A program made the position numbers and the translations under genes. The notes under the pieces were generated by a model. It had not been told where the DNA came from. It saw only the letters and a program-made list of their open reading frames with translations, and ran no database searches. A stretch of 64,000 nucleotides of DNA, taken from assembly GCA_032622095.1 (NCBI GenBank), contig CP136068.1:6551314-6615313 (forward strand), written 5' to 3'. Below, in pieces: positions 9,660 through 19,172 of this stretch (position 1 is the stretch's first letter; every line of letters starts with the position of its first letter). Origin of the DNA: Siphonodentalium dalli. Lineage: Eukaryota > Mollusca > Scaphopoda > Gadilida > Siphonodentaliidae.

Positions 9660-10235
9660 CAATTATATATTTTGGAAGATCTGTTTGTTTGTTTGTGTGT
9701 GTGTGTGTAATCGATGAACTCGAAAACGGCCGACCCGATTTCGATGAAACTTGGTATGTGGGGGTATTTGCGGGTCAGGAGTAACATAGGGCTATTGATT
9801 TTCAGATCCGAGGTCAACTTTTCACGTGCCGAGGTCAAATCTGTTTTTACGCTGTCTTACGGGACTTTCATTTGAGTTCGGTGCTTACAAATCGATTCGA
9901 AACAGCGCGAATAATAAAATGCCAGTCATAATACTGACACTGTGAGAATATTTCGGGTTTCCTCTTTCCAACGATATATAATGCGTATGTATCCGTTTTA
10001 GTTATCTGCCTCAATTATCAAGAAGAAGTGGTACTATCTTCCATCAGGATAAAAACAATGCGTAACTTCTATGACGTCGTTAGAGGTCATAACGTTAGAT
10101 CACGTTAACGCTTAACCGGCCGATGCATTTGACTGTTTCAGACGTCTTGACGATATCTCGGGCACCGATGGTAATTCATCTTTACGTTGAAACTTGATAA
10201 ATTATGAACGTGTGTGTATGAGGCGCGTTTATATA

Positions 10236-10238
<3 letters not shown>
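9659..10238 (+). mobile_element. Non-autonomous Helitron copy C1, 3' end missing
   Basis: Starts TCAATTATATATTTTGG, one change from the family's 5' end TCTATTATATATTTTGG, then a GT microsatellite and the phrase AATCGATGAACTCGAAAACG. It parallels copy C4 up to GCGCGTTTATATACT and then runs into (TA)n, lacking the hairpin-CTAG terminus. No Rep/helicase coding. Confidence 0.8.

Positions 10239-10273
<35 letters not shown>
10239..10273. repeat. (TA)n microsatellite
   Basis: TA run between truncated C1 and the 5' end of C2, ending GTA immediately before TC, as expected for insertion after an A. Confidence 0.95.
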
Positions 10274-10274
<1 letters not shown>

Positions 10275-10992
10275 CTATTATATATTTTGAAAGATCTGTG
10301 TGTGTGTGTATCTGTCTGTGTGTGTGTAATCGATGGACTCGAAAATGGCCCAGCCGATTTCGATGAAACTTGGTATGTGGGGGTACTATCGGGTCAGGAG
10401 TAACAAGGGCCTATTGATTTTCAGATCCGAGGTCAACTTTTCACGTGCCGAGGTCAAATCTGTTTTTACGCCGTTTTGCGCTAATATATTTCAGTTCGGT
10501 GCTCACAAATCGATTCGATATAGCGCGAATAATAAATTGCCAGTCATATAATTTGCACGGTTAGAATTTGTGGCGCTTCATCTGTCCAATGATGCATCAC
10601 ACGCCTGTGTACGTTTAAAGTTTCTACCTTAATTATCGGGAAGAACGCAGGACCATGCTTCGCTCACCGAAAATCATTGCGTAAATATATTACGCCATCA
10701 ACATATCGTGACGTGATCGCGTTAACTCTTAACCGGCCGATGTCGCGTTAACTCATCACCGGCCGAGGTATCCGCAAATGACATTGGGCTATATATCTCG
10801 GAAACTGGTGGAGCTATCGACTTGAAATTTGGTATGTGAATGTATCTTGCCCCGGATACGAATTTTATCGGGTCGCCGAGCCCATGCGACGCCAGCTTCG
10901 CGCATGCGCAGACCAGATCTCGGAAACGGGTGGAGCAATCGACTTGAAATTTGTTTTTTGAATAGCCCGGACGAAGTCGGGTCACCTTCTAG
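10274..10992 (+). mobile_element. Non-autonomous Helitron copy C2
   Basis: 719 bp from A|TCTATTATATATTTTGAAAG to a 3' end made of a hairpin (CCCGGACGAAGTCGGG, stem CCC-GAC/GTCGGG with one bulged base) then TCACCTT and CTAG. 5' TC, 3' CTRR and a hairpin about ten bases from the end are the diagnostic Helitron features. Nearly the same as C6 on the other strand. No transposase is encoded; it would be mobilised by a RepHel protein in trans. Confidence 0.9.
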
Positions 10993-11600
10993 TCTATTAT
11001 ATACTTTGAAAGATCTGTGTGTGTGTGTATCTGTCTGTGTGTGTGTAATCGATGGACTCGAAAATGGCCCAGCCGATTTCGATGAAACTTGGTATGTGGG
11101 GGTATTTTCGGCCGGGGACGAACATAGGCATATTAATTTGTCCGTGCGCCGTGACCTTGACCTTGAAATCGGGTCATTTCAAGGTCAAACGCCCGAATAT
11201 CACGAGATTTCGACGAAACTTGGTATGTGGGAGTACTTTCTTATGGCGAGTCTCATAAGCATATTCATTTGCCCGTGCGATGTGACCTTGAAATCGGGTA
11301 ACTTCAAGGTCAAATCGCCAATTTTGATTGGATTTCGACGAAATTTGATACGTGGGGTTACTTTTGTCCACTCATCGTTTTGGACGGGTACAATCGTGAC
11401 CCCGACCAGACCTTGACCTTCCAAATTATCAATTCAAGGTCAAATCGGGTAAAACCGGATGGATTTCGACGGGCACGTTTGTCGGGTACTTTTGTCCGGG
11501 CAGTGTTTTTGGACTGGTCAAATCGTGACCCCACTTGACCTTGACCTTCAACATGGCCAATTCAAGGTCAAAGCCCGGACGAAGTCGGGTCACCTTCTAG
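10993..11600 (+). mobile_element. Non-autonomous Helitron copy C3
   Basis: Begins TCTATTATATACTTTG immediately after the CTAG of C2, and ends in the same hairpin-CTAG. Its interior consists of about 120-bp modules, each with a TTCGACGAAACTTGGTATG-like phrase and inverted GACCTTGAA...TTCAAGGTC motifs. It differs from C2 and C4 inside, so this is not a simple recent duplication. Confidence 0.9.
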
Positions 11601-12528
11601 TCTATTATATATTTTGGAAGATCTGTTTGTTTGTTTGTTTGTTTGTTTGTTTGTGTGTGTGTGTGTAATCGATGAACTCGAAAACGGCTGACCCGATTTC
11701 GATGAAACTTGGTATGTGGGGGTATTTTCGGGTCAGGAGTAACATAGGCCTATTGATTTTCAGATCCGAGGTAAACTTTTCACGTGCCGAGGTCAAATCT
11801 GTTTTTACGCTGTCTTACGGGACTTTCATTTGAGTTCTGTGCTTACAAATCGATTCGAAACAGCGCGAATAATAAAATGCCAGTCATAACAATGACACTG
11901 TGAGAATCTTTCGTGTTTCCTCTTTCCAACGATATATAATGCGTATGTCTCCGTCTTAGTTATCTGCCTCAATTATCAAGAAGAAGTGGTACTATCTTCC
12001 ATCAGGATAAAAACAATGCGTAACTTCTATGACGTCGTTAGAGGTCATACCGTTAGATCACGTTAACGCTTAACCGGCCGATGCATTTGACTGTTTCAGA
12101 CGTCTTGGCGATATCTCGGGCACCGATGGTAATTTATCTTTACGTTGAAACTTGATAAATACTGAGCGTGTGTGTATGAAGCGCGTTTATATACTTGAGT
12201 GGAAATCAAATCGGGTTAAACTGGCGGATTTTTATGGACGAAATTTGATGCATAGGGTATCTCGGTATCCGCTGGGCTGATTTCCCGGTATCCGCTGGGC
12301 CGATTTCCACCATTTGTGGGGTGTTGGTGTTTGACCCCACATGACCTTAAAAATGGTCAATTCAAGGTCAAATCGGGCAAAACCGGATGGATTTCGACGG
12401 GTACTTTTGTCGGGTACTTTTGTTCGGGCACTGTGTTTTGGACGGGTCAAATCGTGACCCCACTTGACCTTGACCTTCAAAATAGACAATTCAAGGTCAA
12501 ACCCGGACGAAGTCCGGTCACCTTCTAG
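11601..12528 (+). mobile_element. Non-autonomous Helitron copy C4
   Basis: 928 bp, 5' TCTATTATATATTTTGG joined directly to the CTAG of C3, 3' hairpin variant CCCGGACGAAGTCCGG then TCACCTT-CTAG, followed by (TA)n. It combines the GT-rich 5' segment, a middle with GTTAACGCTTAACCGGCCG, and AGGTCA-rich modules near the 3' end. C5 and C7 are related copies in the other orientation. Confidence 0.9.
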
Positions 12529-12552
12529 TATATATATATATATATATATATA
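12529..12552. repeat. (TA)12 between two Helitron 3' ends
   Basis: 24 bp of pure TA separating the CTAG ends of C4 and C5. Both 3' ends are therefore followed by T on their own strand, as Helitron insertion into AT requires. Confidence 0.95.
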
Positions 12553-13350
12553 CTAGAAGGTGACCCGACTTCGTCCGGACTTTGACCTTGAATTGACCAT
12601 TTTGAAGGTCAAGGTCAGGTGGGGTCAAACACCACACCCCAAAAATGGTGGAAATCGGCCCAGCGGATACCGGGAAATCGCCCCCGTCGAATACCGAGAT
12701 ACCCTATGCTATGCATCAAATTTCGTCCGTAAAAATCCGCCAGTTTAACCCGATTTTGATTTCCACTCAAGTATATAAACGCGCCTCATATACACACGCT
12801 CATTAATTATCAAGTTTCAACGTAAAGATAAATTACCATCGGTGCCCGAGATATCGCCAAGACGTCTGAAACAGTCAAATGCATCGGCCGGTTAAGCGTT
12901 AACGTGATCTAACGTTATGACCTCTAACGACGTCATAGAAGTTACGCATTGTTTTTATCCTGATGGAAGATAGTACCACTTCTTCTTGATAATTGAGGCA
13001 GATAACTAAAACGGAGACATACGCATTATATATCGTTGGAAAGAGGAAACACGAAAGATTCTCACAGTGTCATTGTTATGACTGGCATTTTATTATTCGC
13101 GCTGTTTCGAATCGATTTGTAAGCACCGAACTCTAATGGAAGTCACGTAATCCAGAGTAAAAACAGATTTGACCGCGGCACGTGAAAAGTTGACCTCGGA
13201 TCTGAAAATTGATAGGCCCATGCCACCCCCCGGCCGAAAATACCCCCACGTACCAAGTTTCATCGAAATCGGCTCGGTCGTTTTCGAGTCCATCGCGATC
13301 ACACACACACACACAGACACACACACATATCTTCCAAAATATATAATAGA
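12553..13350 (-). mobile_element. Non-autonomous Helitron copy C5
   Basis: Minus-strand copy starting at its 3' end (CTAGAAGGTGACCCGACTTC on the plus strand) and ending at its 5' TCTATTATATAT. Closely parallels C4, with which it forms a tail-to-tail inverted pair of about 0.8-0.9 kb arms. Open frames here come from the GT/CA tract and nearby phrase, not from genes. Confidence 0.9.
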
Positions 13351-14067
13351 CTAGAAGGTGACCCGACTTCGTCCGGGCTATTCAAAAACCAAATTTCAAG
13401 TCGATTGCTCCACCCGTTTCCGAGATCTGGTCTGCGCATGCGCGAAGCTGGCGTCGCACGGCCTCGGCGACCCGATAAAATTTGTATCCGGGGCAAGATA
13501 CATTCACATACCAAATTTCAAGTCGATAGCTCCACCCGTTTGCGAGATATATAGCCCAATGTCATTTGCGGATACCTCGGCCGGTGATGAGTTAACGTGA
13601 CATCGGCCGGTTAAGAGTTAACGCGATCACGTCACGATATGTTGATGGCGTAATATATTTACGCAATGATTTTCGATGAGCGAAGCATGGTCCTGCGTTC
13701 TTCCCGATAATTAAGGTAGAAACTTTAAACGTACACAGGCGTGTGATGCATCATTGGACAGATGAAGCGCCACAGATTCTAACCGTGCAAATTATATGAC
13801 TGGCAATTTATTATTCGCGCTATATCGAATCGATTTGTGAGCACCGAACTGAAATATATTAGCGCAAAACGGCGTAAAAACAGATTTGACCTCGGCACGT
13901 GAAAAGTTGACCTCGGATCTGAAAATCAATAGGCCTATGTTACTCCTGATCCGAAAATACCCCCACATACCAAGTTTCATCGAAATCGGCTGGGCCATTT
14001 TCGAGTCCATCGATTACACACAGACAGATACACACACACACACAGATCTTTCAAAATATATAATAGA
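13351..14067 (-). mobile_element. Non-autonomous Helitron copy C6
   Basis: 717 bp, minus strand. Its CTAG abuts the 5' TC of C5, again a perfect head-to-tail joint. The 5' end (plus-strand TATATAATAGA at 14057-14067) is followed by T, that is, preceded by A on its own strand. Internally close to C2. Confidence 0.9.
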
Positions 14068-14140
14068 TAGTAAATTGCGATAGGTACCCGCGCCCCGCGT
14101 ACCCACGTCAAGTGCGACCATAGCCATGCACAGGGTATGT
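14068..14140. other. Spacer before the 180-bp satellite
   Basis: Short GC-richer stretch (TACCCGCGCCCCGCGTACCC) between Helitron C6 and the satellite. No feature recognised. Confidence 0.5.
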
Positions 14141-14933
14141 TCTGTCAGCTTAGGCGCACAAACTACTTTATAATAAATTGATGGGAATATTGCAGATTTC
14201 AATTCATATAGTACCCGTCTATCTTAATCAGTGCGACTAATTCTTATATTTTAGTCATTTAAGGTTGTATTGACCCTTTCCGCCGGACCCATCCGCCGGA
14301 CCCATATACTCCAATATTAGCGATCTATATATGGTATTTTGTCAGCTTAGGCGCACAAACTACAGGATAAATTGATTGGATTATTACATATTTGAATTCA
14401 TGTTGTACCCTTCTATCAGAATCGGTGCGACTAATTCTTACATTTGGTCATTTAAGGTCGAATTGACCCTTTCCGCCGGACCCACATACCCCAATATTAA
14501 CGATCTATATATGGTATTCTGTCAGCTTAGGCGCACAAACTACAGGATACATTGATTGGATTATTGCATATTTGAATTCATATTGTACCCGTCTATCAGA
14601 ATCGTTGCGACTAATTTTTATATTTTACTCATTTAAGGTCGTATTGATCCTTTCCGTCGGACCCATATACTCCAACATTAGCGATGTATAGTGTATGTTC
14701 TGCCAGCGTAGGCGCACAAACTACTTGATAAATTGGTGGGGATATTGCAGATTTGAGTTCATATAGTATCCGTCTATCAGAATCGGTGCGACTAATTCTT
14801 ATATTTAGTCATTTAAGGTCGTATTTACCCTTTCCGTCGGACCCATCCGCCGGACCCATATACTCCAATATTAGCGATGTATATATAGGGTATTCTGTCA
14901 GCTTAGGCGCACAAACTAATGGATAAATTGATC
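14141..14933. repeat. 180-bp satellite, 4.2 units
   Basis: Units begin TCTGTCAGCTTAGGCGCACA at 14141, 14339, 14519, 14699 and 14894, with lengths 198, 180, 180 and 195 bp. The longer units carry an extra TCCGCCGGACCCA. The fifth unit is cut by the trinucleotide run that follows. Confidence 0.92.
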
Positions 14934-15034
14934 GCCATCATCATCATCGTCATTGTCGTCGTCGTCATCATCATCGTCATCGTTATCATCATTGCCATCA
15001 TGAGCATAATCATCATCGTCGCCATCATCATCAG
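14934..15034. repeat. ATC/GTC trinucleotide repeat
   Basis: Imperfect trinucleotide tract mixing ATC, GTC and GCC triplets. It replaces the rest of the fifth satellite unit. Confidence 0.92.
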
Positions 15035-15577
15035 ATCATATAGAATGAACATAGTCCTAAAAGATAACCGTGCGTTTGGGGTTAATTAACCTCCAGACAG
15101 CCGAAAGCGGTGACAATCAATTATTTCGTCGCACCTCAGGCTATGTCGGCGTATCCGACGAAAATGAAACTGATCTGCTTAATTGTCCCCTTTTCGTATC
15201 GAATTATGATAGAAAAGCCACTTGTCAAGTACATGGATACATTCTATTACAATTAATCCGCTTATTACCGCGGCCATAAATCTGTGTTTTGATAACAATT
15301 TATTTGAGACACAAACTGCTGTGCGTATATAAGTCGGCGCTTATCAAAATCGCTGCATGGGAATCGTGGTTCCCACCCTTGTATAAACTGATCTCTTAAA
15401 ATTCTTGTGACATCCTTGAGAATGCAACTTCGTGTTGATAAGTGAATATTGGTTCAACCAAACATGAGACACGCCGGAACAATCAATTAATCCTTTTATT
15501 GCGGAAATATACGGTGAAAAGAATATACCGTTGGTGTAATGATTATACAGCAATGTGTAGAGCGATGTCACTAAGAT

Positions 15578-15615
<38 letters not shown>

Positions 15616-16940
15616 ACAATTCCTTCGTCCATAACTTTATGACTTGAACGATCCAGTGTGGGATTTTACATCAAAATGGTCAAAAGTTTTAATGTTCCGC
15701 TTATCAAGCAAATAAAAAAGCAAAAAAAATACCTCAAATAACTATCATGTCTTTGAAAAAACAATCAAACATGATAACGCTCTTTATAAGTGAGCGAGGC
15801 TGTAGTTTGGACGGGAACGATTGGAAATAATGGCCTTCTGAGAATTGGAGATTACTTAATATAATCTGAGTATTGCGTGATATGGAACAGAACAGAAGGA
15901 AGAGGATAGTGATAATTGGTTGTCGTGTTTAAGCAAAGATAATGTTTAGCGAAATTTCAAAAAGCTGGGTACCCACATGTAAATTTTATAAAAGCTGACC
16001 AAACTGCAAATTGGAAAGACTGAGTATACCCAACTGAACGGCAGGGGATAACAGTGATCAATTCAGCCACATTTACGGTGCCATAGTTACATAATCTAAT
16101 ACACGTCTATTATACACTTAATGCCATGTTCAAATGCACGTTGGTAGTGTAGACAGAATAACCGACGGACGAATAGCAGTGACTATATCTAAATCAAATG
16201 CAGTTGATTACGACGCCGACTTAATATCCACGTTCGATACAGTTGAACGGAATTATTTGAATTAGTTTGTTGTGGCTGAATACATTGAACCCTCCCAACA
16301 TCTATGATGGTAGAAGAGATGTGATTAGCGTGAAGAGTCTGGACATTTTAATTAAACATAATGAAAAACTAATACTTATATATTGAAACAACTAACAAGT
16401 TTGCATAAAACAGAAGCAATTGAGTGCACAACACTGACAGTATCACAATATCAGAGATTGGGTGACGTATATACATTTATTCCTTGTTATTATGACAAAA
16501 AGTAATAGCAGGCGTTTCCCATATGAAAGAAGGGTTTACCATGAGTAGAATATGAAAATTCCTCAACAAATTACTATATAACCACATAATATATTAGCAT
16601 CCATTGTAAATCATACTCTGAGTATACCACTTGATGGACCAATGCACCAGACATAGCCACAAGTTTGTTTCAAAATTCCAACTGCCTCCATTTGGAAATT
16701 TCATGGAAATGTCATGCTGTAAACTTGTAGAATTACGTTGAAACTTGATGTTTCCACTGAAATTTAGCACACATTTTAAACTTTGAAATCGGTATTCATA
16801 ACAATTTGTCAAAGGAGTGGTTCAAACCAAATTTCTGACTCGTTAAATTCTGACTCGTTAGGTCGTTGGACAATTCCAGACAGGGACGTGCTACAGGGGT
16901 CCTGGACGGAGGCGTCCCTTTTTCATCTCCAGCAAGAATC
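15035..16940. other. No gene recognised
   Basis: AT-rich; contains a (TA)n at about 15581-15609 and, near 15765-15805, an inverted partial match to the 77-bp repeat unit (AACGCTCTTTATAAGTGAG). Short frames at 15344-15642 are dominated by the TA run. No gene or RNA recognised. Confidence 0.5.
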
Positions 16941-16948
16941 ACGATGTC

Positions 16949-17035
16949 TATGTCTCTTCCCGCTGACTATACACTTGTTAATTGCACATGTGCTGTTGTT
17001 TCACGTTGTGTATATGTAATTGTAAACGGTCTGGT
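16949..17035. repeat. Direct repeat, first copy (partner 17474-17566)
   Basis: Shares CTGACTATA, TTGCAC, GTGCTGTTGTTTCACG, TTGTGTATATGTAATT and AAACGGTCTGG with 17474-17566, about 530 bp away. Function unknown. Confidence 0.75.
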
Positions 17036-17473
17036 CATTTAAAGGCGTGTGTGTCGATTTGGCCAGACCAATAATTAGATGATTATTGACAATACGACCA
17101 TACACACATATGTACAAAAAATATGTGTTCTGTGAGAGGGGGTTTAAGTGATTGTTAGAACAAACAAATGGTGTAAACTGAAGTAAACAGAAATTTACAC
17201 ACAACAAAAACTTATATACATGCAGGCTATATACCCCTATATATATAAATTCAGGTTTATTCCACCCATTTATTTTCATACCACCCATACCGACGGTTCA
17301 GGAGGCAAGAACGTTACGGGCAGTATATAATACACCTACAGAGAGCCGTAGCTGCTGCATATTATTACTGTGGAAATATGCACATAATTAATTGGCATAT
17401 TTGCACGTAAGTGTCTTATTGCAAGCTATTTGGTATAAATTTATTTTTCACCTCAAGCAAGGAACACTGTTCC
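17036..17473. other. AT-rich, no gene recognised
   Basis: Lies between the two copies of the direct repeat. A 95-codon minus-strand frame (17001-17288) has no recognisable domain. Confidence 0.45.
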
Positions 17474-17566
17474 AATGACACTGACCGCTGACTATAATTG
17501 TCAATTGCACTTGCGCTGTTGTTTCACGTGTCAACATTGTGTATATGTAATTTCAAACGGTCTGGT
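17474..17566. repeat. Direct repeat, second copy
   Basis: Counterpart of 16949-17035 with a few indels (for example TTTCACGTGTCAACATTGTG in place of TTTCACGTTGTG). Confidence 0.75.
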
Positions 17567-17743
17567 ATGGCGTTTTTTTTTGTAACTATATTGTATCCGC
17601 TCTTATATATTCAATAATAGAACAAACATATGTGGCGAAAAGTTGTAAATTTCACTATATGTATTCAATATGTACACATGTTTATTATATATTGAACACA
17701 TATGTATGAAATGTCGTTATTTTCTGTAACTATATTGTAAATG

Positions 17744-18560
17744 TGACACATATATATGTTATAAATTGCAAACATATATGGATACTGATGAAAATTTGCA
17801 TATGTTTGTAGTCAGAATAGCACACCCATATGAGAGTCGCTATTTAGCAGCAGATGTCATTTTTTTGTATTTTAGTCATCAATTTGTTTAATTATTGAAA
17901 GCACATGTCCTCGTTTATAATACATATTTGCTGCTTTTGCACACATGCCTGCTGCTCTTAAACGGTGGGGAAAATATATTGTATCTTTGAACACAACCAG
18001 CTCACCAATAAAAGGTGTGCACCTTTATATTAGAAATCGTCATCTATCCGTTTTACATTTTATAATGCCCATATATTACCCCAAAATGAAACGTGCGTAA
18101 TTTATATTCTATAAAACGCCCCTATATATTTTCACATTAAACACATGGCTGAGTCTGTTAATTAACTAAGTTATATATTTGACACATATATATGTTATAA
18201 ATTGCAAACATGTATGGACATTGACAGAAGTTTGCATTTATATGTAGTAAGAATAGCACATACATATGACAGTCGCTATTTAGCAACAGACAACATTTTA
18301 TTGTATTTTAGTTATCATTTTATTTAATTATTGAAAGCAAATATCACCATTTACACCTTCAAATATGGGGAAATGAAGCCTTATAAATGTCTTGTATTTT
18401 TGAACAAATGTGCGTCTTTGCGATAAAAGGAGTACACCTTTATGTTATAAACCGTCACCTATCACTTACATTTTAGAAAATATAATGTGTTAGCGTAAAT
18501 TAAAGGCTGTGTAATATATATTCAATATTGCACACACAAATGACCGGCGTTAAAATGCGC
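17744..18560. repeat. 435-bp tandem duplication
   Basis: Two diverged units, about 17744-18177 and 18178-18560. Both begin GACACATATATATGTTATAA and continue with TGCAAACAT, AGTCGCTATTTAGCA, TTGTATTTTAG, TTTAATTATTGAAAGCA and CACCTTTAT. AT-rich, noncoding. TATTCAATA and ACACATATG phrases also occur upstream at 17600-17700. Confidence 0.8.
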
Positions 18561-18637
18561 GGAGCTCTATTTATATTCAATATTGGACACAAATATGACG
18601 GGCGTTAAAATGCGCGGAGCTCTATTTATATTGTATC
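18522..18637. repeat. 55-60 bp tandem duplication
   Basis: Two copies of a phrase made of TATTCAATATTG, ACACA, ATATGAC or AATGACC, GGCGTTAAAATGCGCGGAGC and TCTATTTATATT. The second copy is nearly unchanged. Confidence 0.88.
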
Positions 18638-19172
18638 CTAACATTCGTCTTATAGGAAAACTAGTGTTAGGATTGAAAATATATTGCACTGGGTCGTGTT
18701 CACGTCGTATCGACATATGTATTTGTTGTGTCCAGGGGCCGAAATGCATTTGGTCGAGACAGTGAAACTGCAAGGCAGGGTTCAGTCCCCCTGCACTATC
18801 AGCATAGGTGGCGCTAAAAATATGCAGTTTGCCAAATTCGATTAGGGTTATCCAAAGTCGACTGAGGAATTTACAGACAACTTCTTAACTTCTTAACTTT
18901 CTTTCCATCCTTGTATCATATATCTTCAATGACAACAACAACATCGTCAATCATGATGGCGGCAGTTCTGATTAATGGAGTGGACATTGGTGGAGTTTGT
19001 GATACATTCCATATTCAGATATTGTCATGGCGTTTCCGCATCACATTGGTTATTTCGAGGACGAAAGTAAACAGGCGTGAGTGGAAAATGTTAAATTTCA
19101 GGTAGGCCTAATATTTTTGCCGAAATGTGTTAATTTAACCACATCTTTCCAAATTTAATGGAGTCCAAAATA
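18638..19172 (+). other. No gene called; one weak exon candidate
   Basis: An ATG pair at 18953/18956 with good context opens a frame (MMAAVLINGVDIGGVCDTFH...) that reaches a donor-like GTGAGT at 19077. No domain is recognisable and no acceptor or further exon can be linked, so this stays a candidate only. A tRNA B-box-like GGTTCAGTCCC occurs at about 18780 without a matching A box. Confidence 0.2.

Noticed and set aside
9585-10403. Ile-Tyr repeat frames
   Set aside because: Translations of (TA)n microsatellites.
10829-11416. 195-codon open frame
   Set aside because: Crosses the C2-C3 Helitron joint and the GT microsatellite; not a protein of any family I recognise.
18775-18800. tRNA/SINE-like B box (GGTTCAGTCCC)
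   Set aside because: No A box at the proper distance, no cloverleaf, no poly(A) tail.
18804-18822. CTCF-like core (TAGGTGGCGC)
   Set aside because: Ten bases match by eye but the upstream part of the motif does not; a single short match is not evidence.
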